Source: Streptomyces sp. NRRL F-5630
GTDB lineage: Bacteria > Actinomycetota > Actinomycetes > Streptomycetales > Streptomycetaceae
Reading direction: 5' to 3'
DNA: 32,296 bases
NCBI RefSeq assembly: GCF_000719475.1
Contig: NZ_JOGO01000068.1
Span: forward strand, 1 to 32,296
In this document: in pieces, positions 15,441-22,792 of the stretch
Layout of the letters: the number at the start of each line of letters is the position of its first letter
Position numbering within the stretch: position 1 is the first letter of the stretch
Notes under the pieces: generated by a model
Told to the model about the DNA's origin: nothing
Databases searched by the model: none
The model's input: only the letters and a program-made list of their open reading frames with translations
Translations under genes and position numbers: made by a program

Positions 15441-17111
15441 TCAGCGCCGCCCCGTCCCCCGTACCGCACGCCCCGGCGTCGCCTGGGTACGGGCACCGTC
15501 GCGCAGCACGAAGTGCCCGTCGAGCAGGACGTGCGGGATGCCGACGGGGAGCGTGCGCGGGTTCTCGAAGGTCGAGCCGGCGGCGACGGTGGCCGGGTCG
15601 AAGAGGACGAGGTCGGCCCGGTAGCCCTCGCGCACGAGGCCGCGGTCGGTGAGCCGGAGGCGCGCCGCCGGGCGCGAGGTGAGGTGCTGGACGCACTCCG
15701 CGAGCGAGAGGATGCCCAACTCCCGCACGTATTCGCCCAGATACTGGGGGAACGTGCCGTAAGCGCGCGGGTGCGGCTTCGCGCCCTGGAGGATGCCGTC
15801 CGAGCCGCCCGTGTGGACGGAGTGGCGCATGATCGCGCGGACGTTCTCCTCGTGCCCGACGTGCTGGAGGATCGTCGGGCCGAGGCGGTCCGCGAGCAGC
15901 AGTTCCCGGGCGTACGGCCACGGGGCGAGGCCGCGCGCCGCGGCGGACTCCGCGACCGTCCGGCCCACCGCGTCCGCGAGTTCCGGGCTCGTGACGCCCG
16001 AGATCTCGATCGTCTCCCACTCCATCGGCACGCCGTGGCAGCCGTCCGAGCCGACGACTTCGAGGTCGTACCGGATGCGCTCGGCGGTCTCCGGGTCGGC
16101 TAGCCGCGCCAGCGTCGCCTCCGGGCCGCCCTCGCTCGCCCAACTGGGCAGCACGGCGGCGAGCGTCGTCGAGCCCGGGGTGTACGGGTACGTGTCGAGG
16201 CTGATGTCGGCGCCGGCCGCGAGCGCCCCGTCGAGCAGCGAGACCAGCTCCGCGGCGCGGCCCTTGTTCACGCCGAAGTTCATGGTGGCGTGGGCGAGAT
16301 GGAGCGGGCAGTCCGCCTCGCGCGCGAGGGCGACCATCTCCTCGTACGCTTCGAGCGCGCCCGCCCCGTACGAGCGGTGGTGCGGGCAGTAGTAGCCGCC
16401 GTACGCGGCGACGACCCGGCACAGCTCGGTGAGTTCGGCGTCCTTCGCGTACATCCCCGGCGTGTAGGTGAGCCCCGAGGACATGCCGACCGCGCCCTCG
16501 CGCATTCCCCGCGCGACGAGTTGACGCATCCGGTCCAGCTCGGCGGCGGTGGGCGGCCGGTCCTCCCAGCCCATCGCGTGCATCCGTACCGTGCCCTGCG
16601 GGATGAGGTACGCGGCGTTCACGGCGAGGCCCTGGCGGTCGAGCCGGTCCAGGTACTCGCCGACCGTGCGCCAGTCGAAGTCCACGGAGTCGTCGCCGGG
16701 CCCGCCGCCGTTCCACCCCGCGATCGTGCGGCGCACCTCGGCGAGCGTGCGCTCGTCGACGGGCGCGTACGAAATGCCGTCCTGGCCCAGGACCTCCAGC
16801 GTCACCCCCTGCGCGACCTTCGCCGTGTGCGCGGGATCGCGGAGCACGGCGAGATCGCTGTGGGCGTGCATGTCGATGAAGCCCGGGGCCAGCGCGAGGC
16901 CGTCCGCGTCGAGAGTGCGCGCCGCCGACAGGCGCCGCCCGCCCCCCTCCCGCCCGATGCCCGCGATCCGCCCCTCGCGCAGCAACACGTCCGCGCGGTA
17001 GGGCTCTTCGCCCGAACCGTCGACCACGAGGGCGTCACGCACGAGGAGTTCGGGAGCGGGATCGGCGGAGGGAGCGGGGCCGGGGGAGGGGGCGGGTGCT
17101 GCTGCGGGCAT
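15441..17111 (-). CDS. D-aminoacylase (N-acyl-D-amino-acid deacylase)
   Basis: Amidohydrolase-superfamily enzyme that frees D-amino acids from N-acyl forms; 556 residues. Landmarks are the N-terminal beta part (DGSGEEPYRADVLLREGRIAGIG), the metal pair HAHSD (His82, His84), RMHAMGWEDR and GAVGMSSGLTYTPG. The likely ligands CPHHRSY and PLHLAHATMN follow, then late HTGGSDGIL with the catalytic Asp. The position that carries a metal-bridging Cys in the characterised Alcaligenes enzyme reads LEVLGQDGIS here, without Cys. I recall this variant in actinobacterial members, but it may change metal use. About 20 Pro/Ala residues at the start are non-conserved. It follows the D-serine-dehydratase-like gene, separated by a strong hairpin. 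Confidence 0.87.
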   Translation of the reverse strand: MPAAAPAPSPGPAPSADPAPELLVRDALVVDGSGEEPYRADVLLREGRIAGIGREGGGRRLSAARTLDADGLALAPGFIDMHAHSDLAVLRDPAHTAKVAQGVTLEVLGQDGISYAPVDERTLAEVRRTIAGWNGGGPGDDSVDFDWRTVGEYLDRLDRQGLAVNAAYLIPQGTVRMHAMGWEDRPPTAAELDRMRQLVARGMREGAVGMSSGLTYTPGMYAKDAELTELCRVVAAYGGYYCPHHRSYGAGALEAYEEMVALAREADCPLHLAHATMNFGVNKGRAAELVSLLDGALAAGADISLDTYPYTPGSTTLAAVLPSWASEGGPEATLARLADPETAERIRYDLEVVGSDGCHGVPMEWETIEISGVTSPELADAVGRTVAESAAARGLAPWPYARELLLADRLGPTILQHVGHEENVRAIMRHSVHTGGSDGILQGAKPHPRAYGTFPQYLGEYVRELGILSLAECVQHLTSRPAARLRLTDRGLVREGYRADLVLFDPATVAAGSTFENPRTLPVGIPHVLLDGHFVLRDGARTQATPGRAVRGTGRR

Positions 17112-17162
17112 AGGGCTTTCCTGTCCGGGGGAGGGGGCGCTGGGAGGTCGCGGACGCGCCTT

Positions 17163-17219
17163 AGGGCCTGTCTTCCATCTCGCCTCTGCCGCGCGACGAG
17201 GCGAGATGGAAGACGCCCT
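17163..17219. terminator. Long perfect hairpin between the deaminase and D-aminoacylase genes
   Basis: Inner stem of 17 bp (17170-17186 with 17198-17214, beginning GTCTTCCATC) without mismatch and an 11-nt loop, extended by AGGGC / GCCCT after a small bulge. The right foot contains the stop codon of the deaminase gene. It would terminate or attenuate that transcript before the D-aminoacylase gene. Its ends (TTAGGGC ... GCCCTAG) also resemble a small inverted-repeat element. Confidence 0.8.
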
Positions 17220-18540
17220 AGAAGAACGTCCGTACGTACTCCGTGACCGTGCCGTCCGCCGTCGCGACGGGGATCAGCTGCCACTTGTCGAAGGACGTGC
17301 ATGGGTGCGAGAGGCCCATGCCGAGCCAGTCACCGACCTCCAGGTCCGCGTCCGGCTCCGTGCACACCCAGCCGTGCTGGTCCGAGAGCCCGGTCACCGC
17401 GATGCCCTCCGCGCCGCGCACCTCGCCCGTGCGCGCGTCCCGCACCGCCTGCGCCTCGGGCAGGTCGAGGTCGTACGCGGCGTCCCGCTTGCCCGCGTTG
17501 ACGAACGCCTGCTCGGCGGACGGACGCGAGACGACCTGCGCCCACAGCCGGAAGGCGGGGTGCAGCGCGCCCTCGCCGGGAACGCGGTTGAACGGCGTGA
17601 GGTGCTTGTAGTGCCCGTCGTCGTGCGAGACGTACGCGCCCGAACGCAGCAACTTCCGCACCGGAGCGCTCAGTTCACCGATCTCCGCGAAGGCGGTCGC
17701 GACCGCGTCGAACCAGGCGCTGCCCCCCGCGCTCACGATGATCTCGTCCGCGCCCGCCGCAGTGAACCGCCCCGCCGCGTCGAAGTCCACGAGGAGCGTG
17801 GTGAGCCTGCGCAGCCACGCCAGCACGCGCTCCGGGTCCGCGTCGGGCACCTCGCCCTCGTACCCCGCGACCCCGACGAGCCGCAGCGTCCCCGTCGCGG
17901 CGACCGCGTCGGCGACCGCCGCGCACTCCGCCTCCGTCCGCACCCCGGTCCGCGCGCCCGCACCCGCGCCCAGCTCGACGACGACGTCGACGCGCCGCGC
18001 GCTCGACGGGCCGGCGGGCAGGGCCGCGGCGGCCTCGCGGAGCGCCGCGTCCATCAGCTCCACGCCCCGCACGGAATCCACGTAGCAGACGAACACGAAG
18101 TCCGGGTCGGCCGCCAGCTCGGCCGCGAGCCAGCGCAGCGCCGCCGCGTCGACCAGTTCGTTGGCGAGGAACACGCGCGGCACACCGAAGGCCCGCGCGA
18201 CCCGCACCTGGTGCGGCACCGCGAGCGTGATGCCCCAGGCGCCGCGCTCCAGCTGCCGGTGGAAGAGCTGCGGGGCCATCGACGTCTTGCCGTGCGGCGC
18301 GAAGTCGAGGCCGTGCCGCTCGGTGTACGTCTCCATGAGCGCGAGGTTGTGCTCCAGGGCCTCGGCCGAGAGCGCGAGCACAGGGGTCGTGAAGCCGCCG
18401 GTGAAAAGGTTTCTGCGCTGCCCGGCCAGCTCGGCGACCGTCAGCCCCTCCGCGTCCGGGGGCAGCCCCTTGAAGCGGCTGTCCACGCGCGTCGTGGCGA
18501 GCCGTTCGAGGGCGGCGGGGCGGCTGTGCCCAGCGGTCAT
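17218..18540 (-). CDS. D-serine-dehydratase-like PLP enzyme (fold type III amino acid deaminase)
   Basis: A 440-residue protein of the DSD1/D-threonine-aldolase group. Predicted to remove ammonia from D-amino acids such as D-serine using PLP, with a metal cofactor. The PLP Lys is in APHGKTSMAP (Lys85). The N-terminal alanine-racemase-like barrel contains VRVARAFGVPRVFLANELVD and VDVVVELGAGAGARTGVRT. The C-terminal part has the possible metal ligands of SHDDGHYKHLTPFNR and LSHPCTSFDKWQLIPV. The ATG at 18540 has GGGAG 7 nt upstream. It is divergent from the kinase-iclR-ridA operon and shares an operator region with it. RidA, encoded nearby, would clear the aminoacrylate this reaction releases. 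Confidence 0.85.
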   Translation of the reverse strand: MTAGHSRPAALERLATTRVDSRFKGLPPDAEGLTVAELAGQRRNLFTGGFTTPVLALSAEALEHNLALMETYTERHGLDFAPHGKTSMAPQLFHRQLERGAWGITLAVPHQVRVARAFGVPRVFLANELVDAAALRWLAAELAADPDFVFVCYVDSVRGVELMDAALREAAAALPAGPSSARRVDVVVELGAGAGARTGVRTEAECAAVADAVAATGTLRLVGVAGYEGEVPDADPERVLAWLRRLTTLLVDFDAAGRFTAAGADEIIVSAGGSAWFDAVATAFAEIGELSAPVRKLLRSGAYVSHDDGHYKHLTPFNRVPGEGALHPAFRLWAQVVSRPSAEQAFVNAGKRDAAYDLDLPEAQAVRDARTGEVRGAEGIAVTGLSDQHGWVCTEPDADLEVGDWLGMGLSHPCTSFDKWQLIPVATADGTVTEYVRTFF

Positions 18541-18608
18541 GACGTACTCCCAAGGGGCCGAGGCGGCGCGTGCCCCTGCGCGGGTGAGAGAGTGCTGCCG
18601 GTCATCCA

Positions 18609-18635
18609 TTGCGCAGGACGCAACGCTCATTGCGT
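18609..18635. promoter_or_regulatory. IclR-type operator candidate with three TTGCG/CGCAA half-sites
   Basis: Two overlapping inverted repeats share the middle half-site: TTGCG-N5-CGCAA (18609-18623) and ACGCAA-N6-TTGCGT (18618-18635). They lie between divergent catabolic genes, one of whose operons encodes an IclR regulator. IclR proteins bind paired palindromes near their own promoters, so this is a good candidate site. Confidence 0.6.
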
Positions 18636-18659
18636 ATTTCGCTTCCTGGTGTCTAACAT
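18630..18659 (+). promoter_or_regulatory. Probable promoter of the kinase-iclR-ridA operon
   Basis: TTGCGT (-35) and TAACAT (-10) are separated by 18 bp. The -35 box is part of the operator repeats, so bound regulator would block RNA polymerase. Confidence 0.55.
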
Positions 18660-18750
18660 CCTGGACGAGCCGGGGTCAATGAGGCGGGTGGACGCCGGCC
18701 CCGCACCGGCCCAGGGGCTCCCACCCCGTACGTACGACGAGAGGCAGCCC

Positions 18751-20055
18751 GTGAGCGCGACCGACACCGCAGCGGCCACCGTTCCGGCACCGGCCCAGGA
18801 CCCCGGTCCGGCCCAGGGCCCCGGCGAGCCCGGCGCCGAGGTCGTCTGCCTCGGCGAGTCGATGGTGACCTTCGTCCCGCAGGCCACGGGCCGCCTCGCC
18901 GACGTCCCCGCCTTCACCCGCGCCATCGGCGGCGCCGAGTCCAACGTCGCCTGCGCCCTCGCCGCCGCCGGGCACCGCGCCCGCTGGGTGAGCCGGGTCG
19001 GCGCGGACGGCTTCGGCGAGCACCTCGTGGACGCGATAGCGGCGTACGGCGTCGACACGAGCGCCGTCACACGCGACCCCGCCCGCCCCACCGGCATCTA
19101 CTTCCGCACCGCGGCGGACCGCGACGCCGACGCCGCCTTCGAGGTCGTCTACTACCGCGCCGGCTCCGCCGCCTCGGCGATGTCCCCGCACACCGTCCCG
19201 CTCGACACGCTGCGCGACACCCGCGTCCTGCACGTGACCGGCATCACCGCCGCGCTCTCGCCCGACTGCCTCGCCCTCCTGCGCACCCTCACCGAGCGCG
19301 CGGCGGGACGCCCCCTCGTCTCGTTCGACGTGAACTTCCGGGCGAGCCTGTGGCCCGACAAGGCCGCGGCGGGCGAGGTCCTGCTCGGCCTCGCGCGCGG
19401 CGCCGACCTCGTCTTCGTCGGCGAGGACGAGGCGGAGACGGCGTGGGGCATCACCGGCGGCCCGCAGGCCGTGCGCGACGCGCTCCCCGAGCCGACGACG
19501 CTGGTCGTCAAGCAGGGCGCGGACGGGGCGACGGTGTTCACGCGGGAGACGGTGGGAGCGGAAGCGCGTGCGGGGGACGGGGTGACGCGTGCGGGGGACG
19601 GGGCGCGTGGCCTGCGGGCCGCCGAGGTGCCCGCCGCCACCCGTACCGCCCCCGACGCCGTGGTCCACGAGCCCGCGCCGCGTGTCGATGTCGTCGCGCC
19701 GGTCGGCGCGGGCGACGCCTTCGCCGCCGGGTACCTCTCCGGCCTCCTGCGCGACCTGCCCGTCGCGGCACGGCTGCGGCAGGGGCACCTGCTCGCCGCG
19801 AACGTCCTCACCGTGGCCGCCGACCTCACCACGCCCCCGCCGCGCGCCCTCACCGACCGCCTCGCCGCGCTCGACGCGGAGGCGTGGAGCGGGCTCGCGC
19901 TGGGGCCGGGGTGGACGGAGCGCTACGCCGCCGAGGGCGGGGCCGCGGCGGATGGTGGTCCGGCGGCGGATGGTGGGGCCGTGGCGGACGGCGGGGCCGC
20001 CGGGGCCGGTTCGTCCTCGGGGGCGGATACGGGCGCGAGCGAGGCCGGGGCATGA
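18751..20055 (+). CDS. PfkB-family sugar kinase (2-keto-3-deoxygluconate kinase type)
   Basis: A 434-residue ribokinase-fold kinase predicted to phosphorylate a sugar acid such as KDG with ATP. The GTG at 18751 has GAGAGG 6 nt upstream; the frame is open much further upstream, but that part is antisense to another gene. Landmarks are EVVCLGESMVTFVP, IGGAESNVACALAAAG, WVSRVGADGFGEHLVDAI, SFDVNFRASLW, LVFVGEDEAE and the PfkB signature APVGAGDAFAAGY with the catalytic Asp. Two non-family insertions are visible: a duplicated RAGDG segment with Ala-rich sequence at about 270-305, and a ~38-residue Gly/Ala tail with tandem AADGG repeats. The stop overlaps iclR as ATGA. Confidence 0.85.
   Translation: MSATDTAAATVPAPAQDPGPAQGPGEPGAEVVCLGESMVTFVPQATGRLADVPAFTRAIGGAESNVACALAAAGHRARWVSRVGADGFGEHLVDAIAAYGVDTSAVTRDPARPTGIYFRTAADRDADAAFEVVYYRAGSAASAMSPHTVPLDTLRDTRVLHVTGITAALSPDCLALLRTLTERAAGRPLVSFDVNFRASLWPDKAAAGEVLLGLARGADLVFVGEDEAETAWGITGGPQAVRDALPEPTTLVVKQGADGATVFTRETVGAEARAGDGVTRAGDGARGLRAAEVPAATRTAPDAVVHEPAPRVDVVAPVGAGDAFAAGYLSGLLRDLPVAARLRQGHLLAANVLTVAADLTTPPPRALTDRLAALDAEAWSGLALGPGWTERYAAEGGAAADGGPAADGGAVADGGAAGAGSSSGADTGASEAGA
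19939..19992 (+). repeat. 18-bp tandem repeat in the kinase C-terminus (three units)
   Basis: Three near-identical in-frame 18-bp units encode GAAADG, GPAADG and GAVADG. They lie after the conserved kinase fold, so they are probably a slippage-generated, non-essential tail. Confidence 0.85.
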
Positions 20056-20843
20056 GCCAGACCGTCGACCGCGCGCTGAGCATCCTGCCGCTGCTCGCCG
20101 AGGGCCCCGCCGACCTCGGCGGCGTCGCGGAACGCCTCGACGTGCACAAGTCCACGGCGCTGCGCCTGCTGCGCACCCTCGCCGAACACGGCCTCGTCTA
20201 CCGCCAGCACGACGGCCGCTACCGGCTCGGTTCGCGCCTCTTCGCCCTCGCCGCCCAGGCCGTCGAGCACCTGGACGTACGCGGCATCGCGCACCCGCAC
20301 CTCGTGCGCCTGGGCGAGACGTGCGGCCACACCGTGCACCTCGCCGTGCACGAGGAGGGCGAGGTCGTCTACCTCGACAAGGTCGACAGCCGCTACCCGG
20401 TCCGGATGTACTCGCGCGTCGGCAAGACCGTCCCGATGACCGTCGCCGCCGTCGCCAAGCTCATCCTCGCCGACCTCCCCGAACCCGAGCGCCGCGCCGT
20501 CGCCGAACGCCTCGACTACCCGCGCTACACGCCCCGTTCGACCCCCGACGCCGCCGCGTACCTGAAGGAACTCGCGCGCGTACGCGAACAGGGCTGGGCC
20601 ACCGACCTGGGCGGCCACGAGGAGTCCATCAACTGCGTCGCCGCCCCCGTGCGCGGCGCCGACGGACGCGTGGTCGCCGCCCTCTCCGTCTCCGCGCCGA
20701 ACGTCGTCGTCAGCGCGGACGACCTGCTCAGTCTTCTCCCGCTCGTGCGCCGCACCGCCGACGTCGTGAGCCGGGAGTACGCGGGAACGCCCGAACCGGG
20801 CGCGCCCGTCGCCGTCAGTGAAACGCCGAACAAGGAAGCCTGA
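20052..20843 (+). CDS. IclR-family regulator of the D-amino-acid/sugar-acid cluster
   Basis: A 263-residue protein whose ATG overlaps the kinase stop (ATGA). The winged helix is at residues ~3-60 (VDRALSILPLLAEGPADLGGVAERL, recognition part VHKSTALRLLRTL). The effector domain shows RMYSRVGKTVPMTVAAVAKLIL, GWATDLGGHEESINCVAAPV and VAALSVSAPNVV. The conserved Cys in the last loop is usual for the family. It probably controls both divergent transcripts through the TTGCG/CGCAA repeats at 18609-18635. The effector may be a keto-deoxy sugar acid or a D-amino acid derivative; neither is shown. Confidence 0.88.
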   Translation: MSQTVDRALSILPLLAEGPADLGGVAERLDVHKSTALRLLRTLAEHGLVYRQHDGRYRLGSRLFALAAQAVEHLDVRGIAHPHLVRLGETCGHTVHLAVHEEGEVVYLDKVDSRYPVRMYSRVGKTVPMTVAAVAKLILADLPEPERRAVAERLDYPRYTPRSTPDAAAYLKELARVREQGWATDLGGHEESINCVAAPVRGADGRVVAALSVSAPNVVVSADDLLSLLPLVRRTADVVSREYAGTPEPGAPVAVSETPNKEA

Positions 20844-20849
20844 CCCCTC

Positions 20850-21266
20850 ATGCCGACCGAGAAGACCGCCCTCACCCCCAGCACGCACACCGTCCCGCCC
20901 GCGAAGTTCTCCCACGGCGTGAAGAAGGGGAACATCCTCCAGGTCGCCGGCCAGGTCGGCTTCCTCCCCGCCGTCGAGGGCCAGGCCCCGACGCCCGCGG
21001 GCCCCACCCTGCGCGAGCAGACCCTCCAGACCTTCGCCAACGTCAAGGCCATCCTGGAGGAGGGCGGCGCGAGCTGGGACGACGTGATGATGATGCGCGT
21101 CTACCTGACCGACGTCGACCACTTCGCCGAGATGAACGAGATCTACAACGCCTACTTCGAGGAGCAGGGCCTCACCCAGCCCCCGGCGGCGCGCACCACG
21201 GTGTACGTGGGTCTGCCGAAGGGCCTGCTGATCGAGATCGACGCGCTGGCCGTGCTGGACAACTGA
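20850..21266 (+). CDS. RidA-family enamine/imine deaminase
   Basis: A 138-residue member of the YjgF/YER057c/UK114 family. It hydrolyses reactive enamines/imines such as 2-aminoacrylate released by PLP dehydratases. Typical features are GNILQVAGQVGF, the helical TLQTFANVKAILEEGGASWDDVMMMRVYLTD, and the PPAARTTVYVGLP segment with the key Arg, followed by IEIDALAVL. It starts 6 bp after the iclR stop, with AAGGAAG about 12 nt upstream. Pairing with a D-serine-dehydratase-like gene makes a detoxifying role likely. Confidence 0.9.
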   Translation: MPTEKTALTPSTHTVPPAKFSHGVKKGNILQVAGQVGFLPAVEGQAPTPAGPTLREQTLQTFANVKAILEEGGASWDDVMMMRVYLTDVDHFAEMNEIYNAYFEEQGLTQPPAARTTVYVGLPKGLLIEIDALAVLDN

Positions 21267-21330
21267 GCGGCTGAGCCCGGAGCGCGGCAGGCGTGGCGGG
21301 ACGACGCGGGGCGGAGCCGTTGTCGCGAGG

Positions 21331-21430
21331 CCGGGCGTTGGCAGGTGGCGCGTGGGGAGGCCGGGCGTTGTCAGGGGGCGCGTGGGGAGGCCGGGCGTTG
21401 TCAGGTGGCGCCGCGTGGGGAGGCCGGGCG
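21331..21430. repeat. 30-bp tandem repeat (about three copies)
   Basis: CCGGGCGTTG starts at 21331, 21361 and 21391, giving a 30-bp period. Each unit includes GCGTGGGGAGG; the last unit carries a small insertion. Outside any gene. Confidence 0.9.
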
Positions 21431-21681
21431 CCGGGGGACTCGCGGGGTGGGGCGATGTGTGGCCGGCCTCCGGGAGTTGGTGGGCTTGTCGGCCTCTCGC
21501 CGTCACCTGCCGGTCGTCGTTCCGTCTCCGGTCGCGTCTTTTCGTGTACGGGAGGCGGGGCGATGTGCCGGGGGGGTGGGGCTGTGCGCGGCCTGTTGGC
21601 CTCGCGTAGGGGCGTCCCCAGCGCATGACCCACCCTCCCAAAGGGGGGGCCACCTCCACGCGATCAAGTCTTCCAGCCGCA

Positions 21682-21708
21682 CCCCCCACCCCCACCCCAC
21701 CCGCCCCC
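21682..21708 (-). other. G-quadruplex-forming motif
   Basis: On the minus strand five G-runs of 5, 3, 4, 5 and 6 are separated by single bases. This is an excellent intramolecular G4 motif. It ends 4 bp before a DnaA-box sequence. Confidence 0.7.
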
Positions 21709-21712
21709 AATC

Positions 21713-21721
21713 TGTGGACAA
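21713..21721 (-). promoter_or_regulatory. DnaA-box sequence (TTGTCCACA on the minus strand)
   Basis: TGTGGACAA is the reverse complement of TTGTCCACA, the preferred Streptomyces DnaA box. It faces the second box at 21784. Confidence 0.55.
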
Positions 21722-21783
21722 CCCCGAGCAACCCGCACACCCCCTCACCCCATCGAGTGAGCGGATTCCCAGGAACAGCCGAG

Positions 21784-21792
21784 TTGTCCACA
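21784..21792 (+). promoter_or_regulatory. DnaA-box sequence (TTGTCCACA)
   Basis: Exact match to the preferred Streptomyces DnaA box, inverted relative to the box at 21713, with 62 bp between them. Two boxes are far too few for oriC. Confidence 0.55.
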
Positions 21793-21873
21793 GGCGGGGC
21801 CTTCGTGGTGCCCGTGCGGGGTGGGATGTGTGTGTCCCGCGCACCCGGACCTGCGTTCCACAGGCGCGTCCGT

Positions 21874-21879
21874 CATACT
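21874..21879 (+). promoter_or_regulatory. -10 box of a probable leaderless transcript
   Basis: CATACT lies 7 nt before the GTG at 21887, so transcription would start on or next to the start codon. There is no ribosome site before that GTG. No strong -35 box is visible. Confidence 0.45.
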
Positions 21880-21886
21880 GCGCCCC

Positions 21887-22564
21887 GTGGAGCAGAAGCA
21901 GAGTGAAGCGAACCTTCCGCCCATCGGCGCCGCCGCCGATCCGGCGTTGATCCCCGGCCTCACGGTGCCGAGTTCCCGTACGGGGTCGGCCGCGCCCGGT
22001 ACGGAGCCGGAGGAGGCCCCCGAGGCGCGCCCCGGCGCGCCCGCACCGGACGCGGAGCCGGCCGACGCCGCCCCGGCGCCCGGCACGACCTCCGACGCGG
22101 AGCCCGAAACCGCCGGCACCGAGTCCCGTACGAAGGCCGACGCCGAGCCGGAGGCCGCCACCCCCGCCGAAGCAACGGCCGACGACAAGACCCCGGACAC
22201 GGACACCGCTCCGGCCCCGGACGTCGCCGCCGACTCGGACCCGGACGGTGCGGACGCCTCCGCCACGGCGGACGACGACTCCCGTGCCGAGGCCGAGTTC
22301 ACCGCCGCCGACCGGCGCGGTTCCGTGACCCTCGACCGCGAGGGCGTCCGCTACGCGCTGGACGACCAGGCCTGTGAGTGGACCTGGAGCGAGGTGGCCG
22401 CCGTCGAGTACGGCACCTCGCGCATGGGCCGCCGCCTCACCGTCACCGTGCACACCCCCGACGAGCGCTGGTACCCGCACGACGTCCAGGCGCCGGACAA
22501 GGCGACGCTGAGCCGCTGGACAGAGGAGTTGGACGCCGCGCTCGACGCGCACTTCGAGGAGTGA
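21887..22564 (+). CDS. Acidic protein with disordered N-terminus and small PH-like C-terminal domain
   Basis: A 225-residue protein with a GTG start and no visible Shine-Dalgarno; see the -10 box at 21874. Residues ~20-140 are an acidic Ala/Pro/Asp/Glu/Thr-rich stretch, predicted disordered. The last ~85 residues look folded: RRGSVTLDREGVRYALDD, CEWTWSEVAAVEYGTSRMGRRLTVTVHT, and a terminal helix LSRWTEELDAALDAHFEE. This pattern resembles bacterial PH-like domains seen in streptomycete proteins. No membrane segment. Function is unknown. Confidence 0.72.
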   Translation: MEQKQSEANLPPIGAAADPALIPGLTVPSSRTGSAAPGTEPEEAPEARPGAPAPDAEPADAAPAPGTTSDAEPETAGTESRTKADAEPEAATPAEATADDKTPDTDTAPAPDVAADSDPDGADASATADDDSRAEAEFTAADRRGSVTLDREGVRYALDDQACEWTWSEVAAVEYGTSRMGRRLTVTVHTPDERWYPHDVQAPDKATLSRWTEELDAALDAHFEE

Positions 22565-22570
22565 CGCCGA

Positions 22571-22645
22571 GGGCGGGACAGCCGGCCCCCACCCCGTGGG
22601 CGGGACAGCCGGCTCCCACGCCGAGGGCGGGACAGCCGGCCCCCA
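22571..22645. repeat. 27-bp tandem repeat (three copies) between convergent genes
   Basis: GGGCGGGACAGCCGGC occurs at 22571, 22598 and 22625, period 27 bp. It starts just after the stop of the acidic protein gene and before the end of the convergent chitinase gene. Confidence 0.9.
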
Positions 22646-22792
22646 GGGCCCGCCACCCCGCCCTCGCGCAACGGCACGGACGTCACATCCGCGTGGCCAC
22701 GCCCGCGCGGCCACGGCCACCGTGCGGAGGTACGGCGACAACCGCTCGCCCCTGCCTCCGTACGGCTCGCGCCTGCCTCCGCGCGGTTCCCG

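Larger units (their letters stand above)
21267..21886. other. 620-bp non-coding, repeat-rich region
   Basis: No convincing gene. From left to right it holds a 30-bp tandem repeat (21331-21430), two copies of GGGGCGATGTG near 21447 and 21560, a C-rich tract that is a G-quadruplex motif on the minus strand, two inverted DnaA-box sequences, and the promoter of the next gene. The left part looks like decayed, slippage-prone DNA. Confidence 0.7.

Noticed and set aside
17206..18750. A 500-codon N-terminal extension of the PfkB kinase
   Set aside because: It is antisense to the deaminase gene, lacks motifs, and a good ribosome site precedes the GTG at 18751.
21713..21792. Chromosomal or plasmid replication origin
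   Set aside because: Only two DnaA boxes, no dnaA/dnaN or rep gene and no AT-rich unwinding region.
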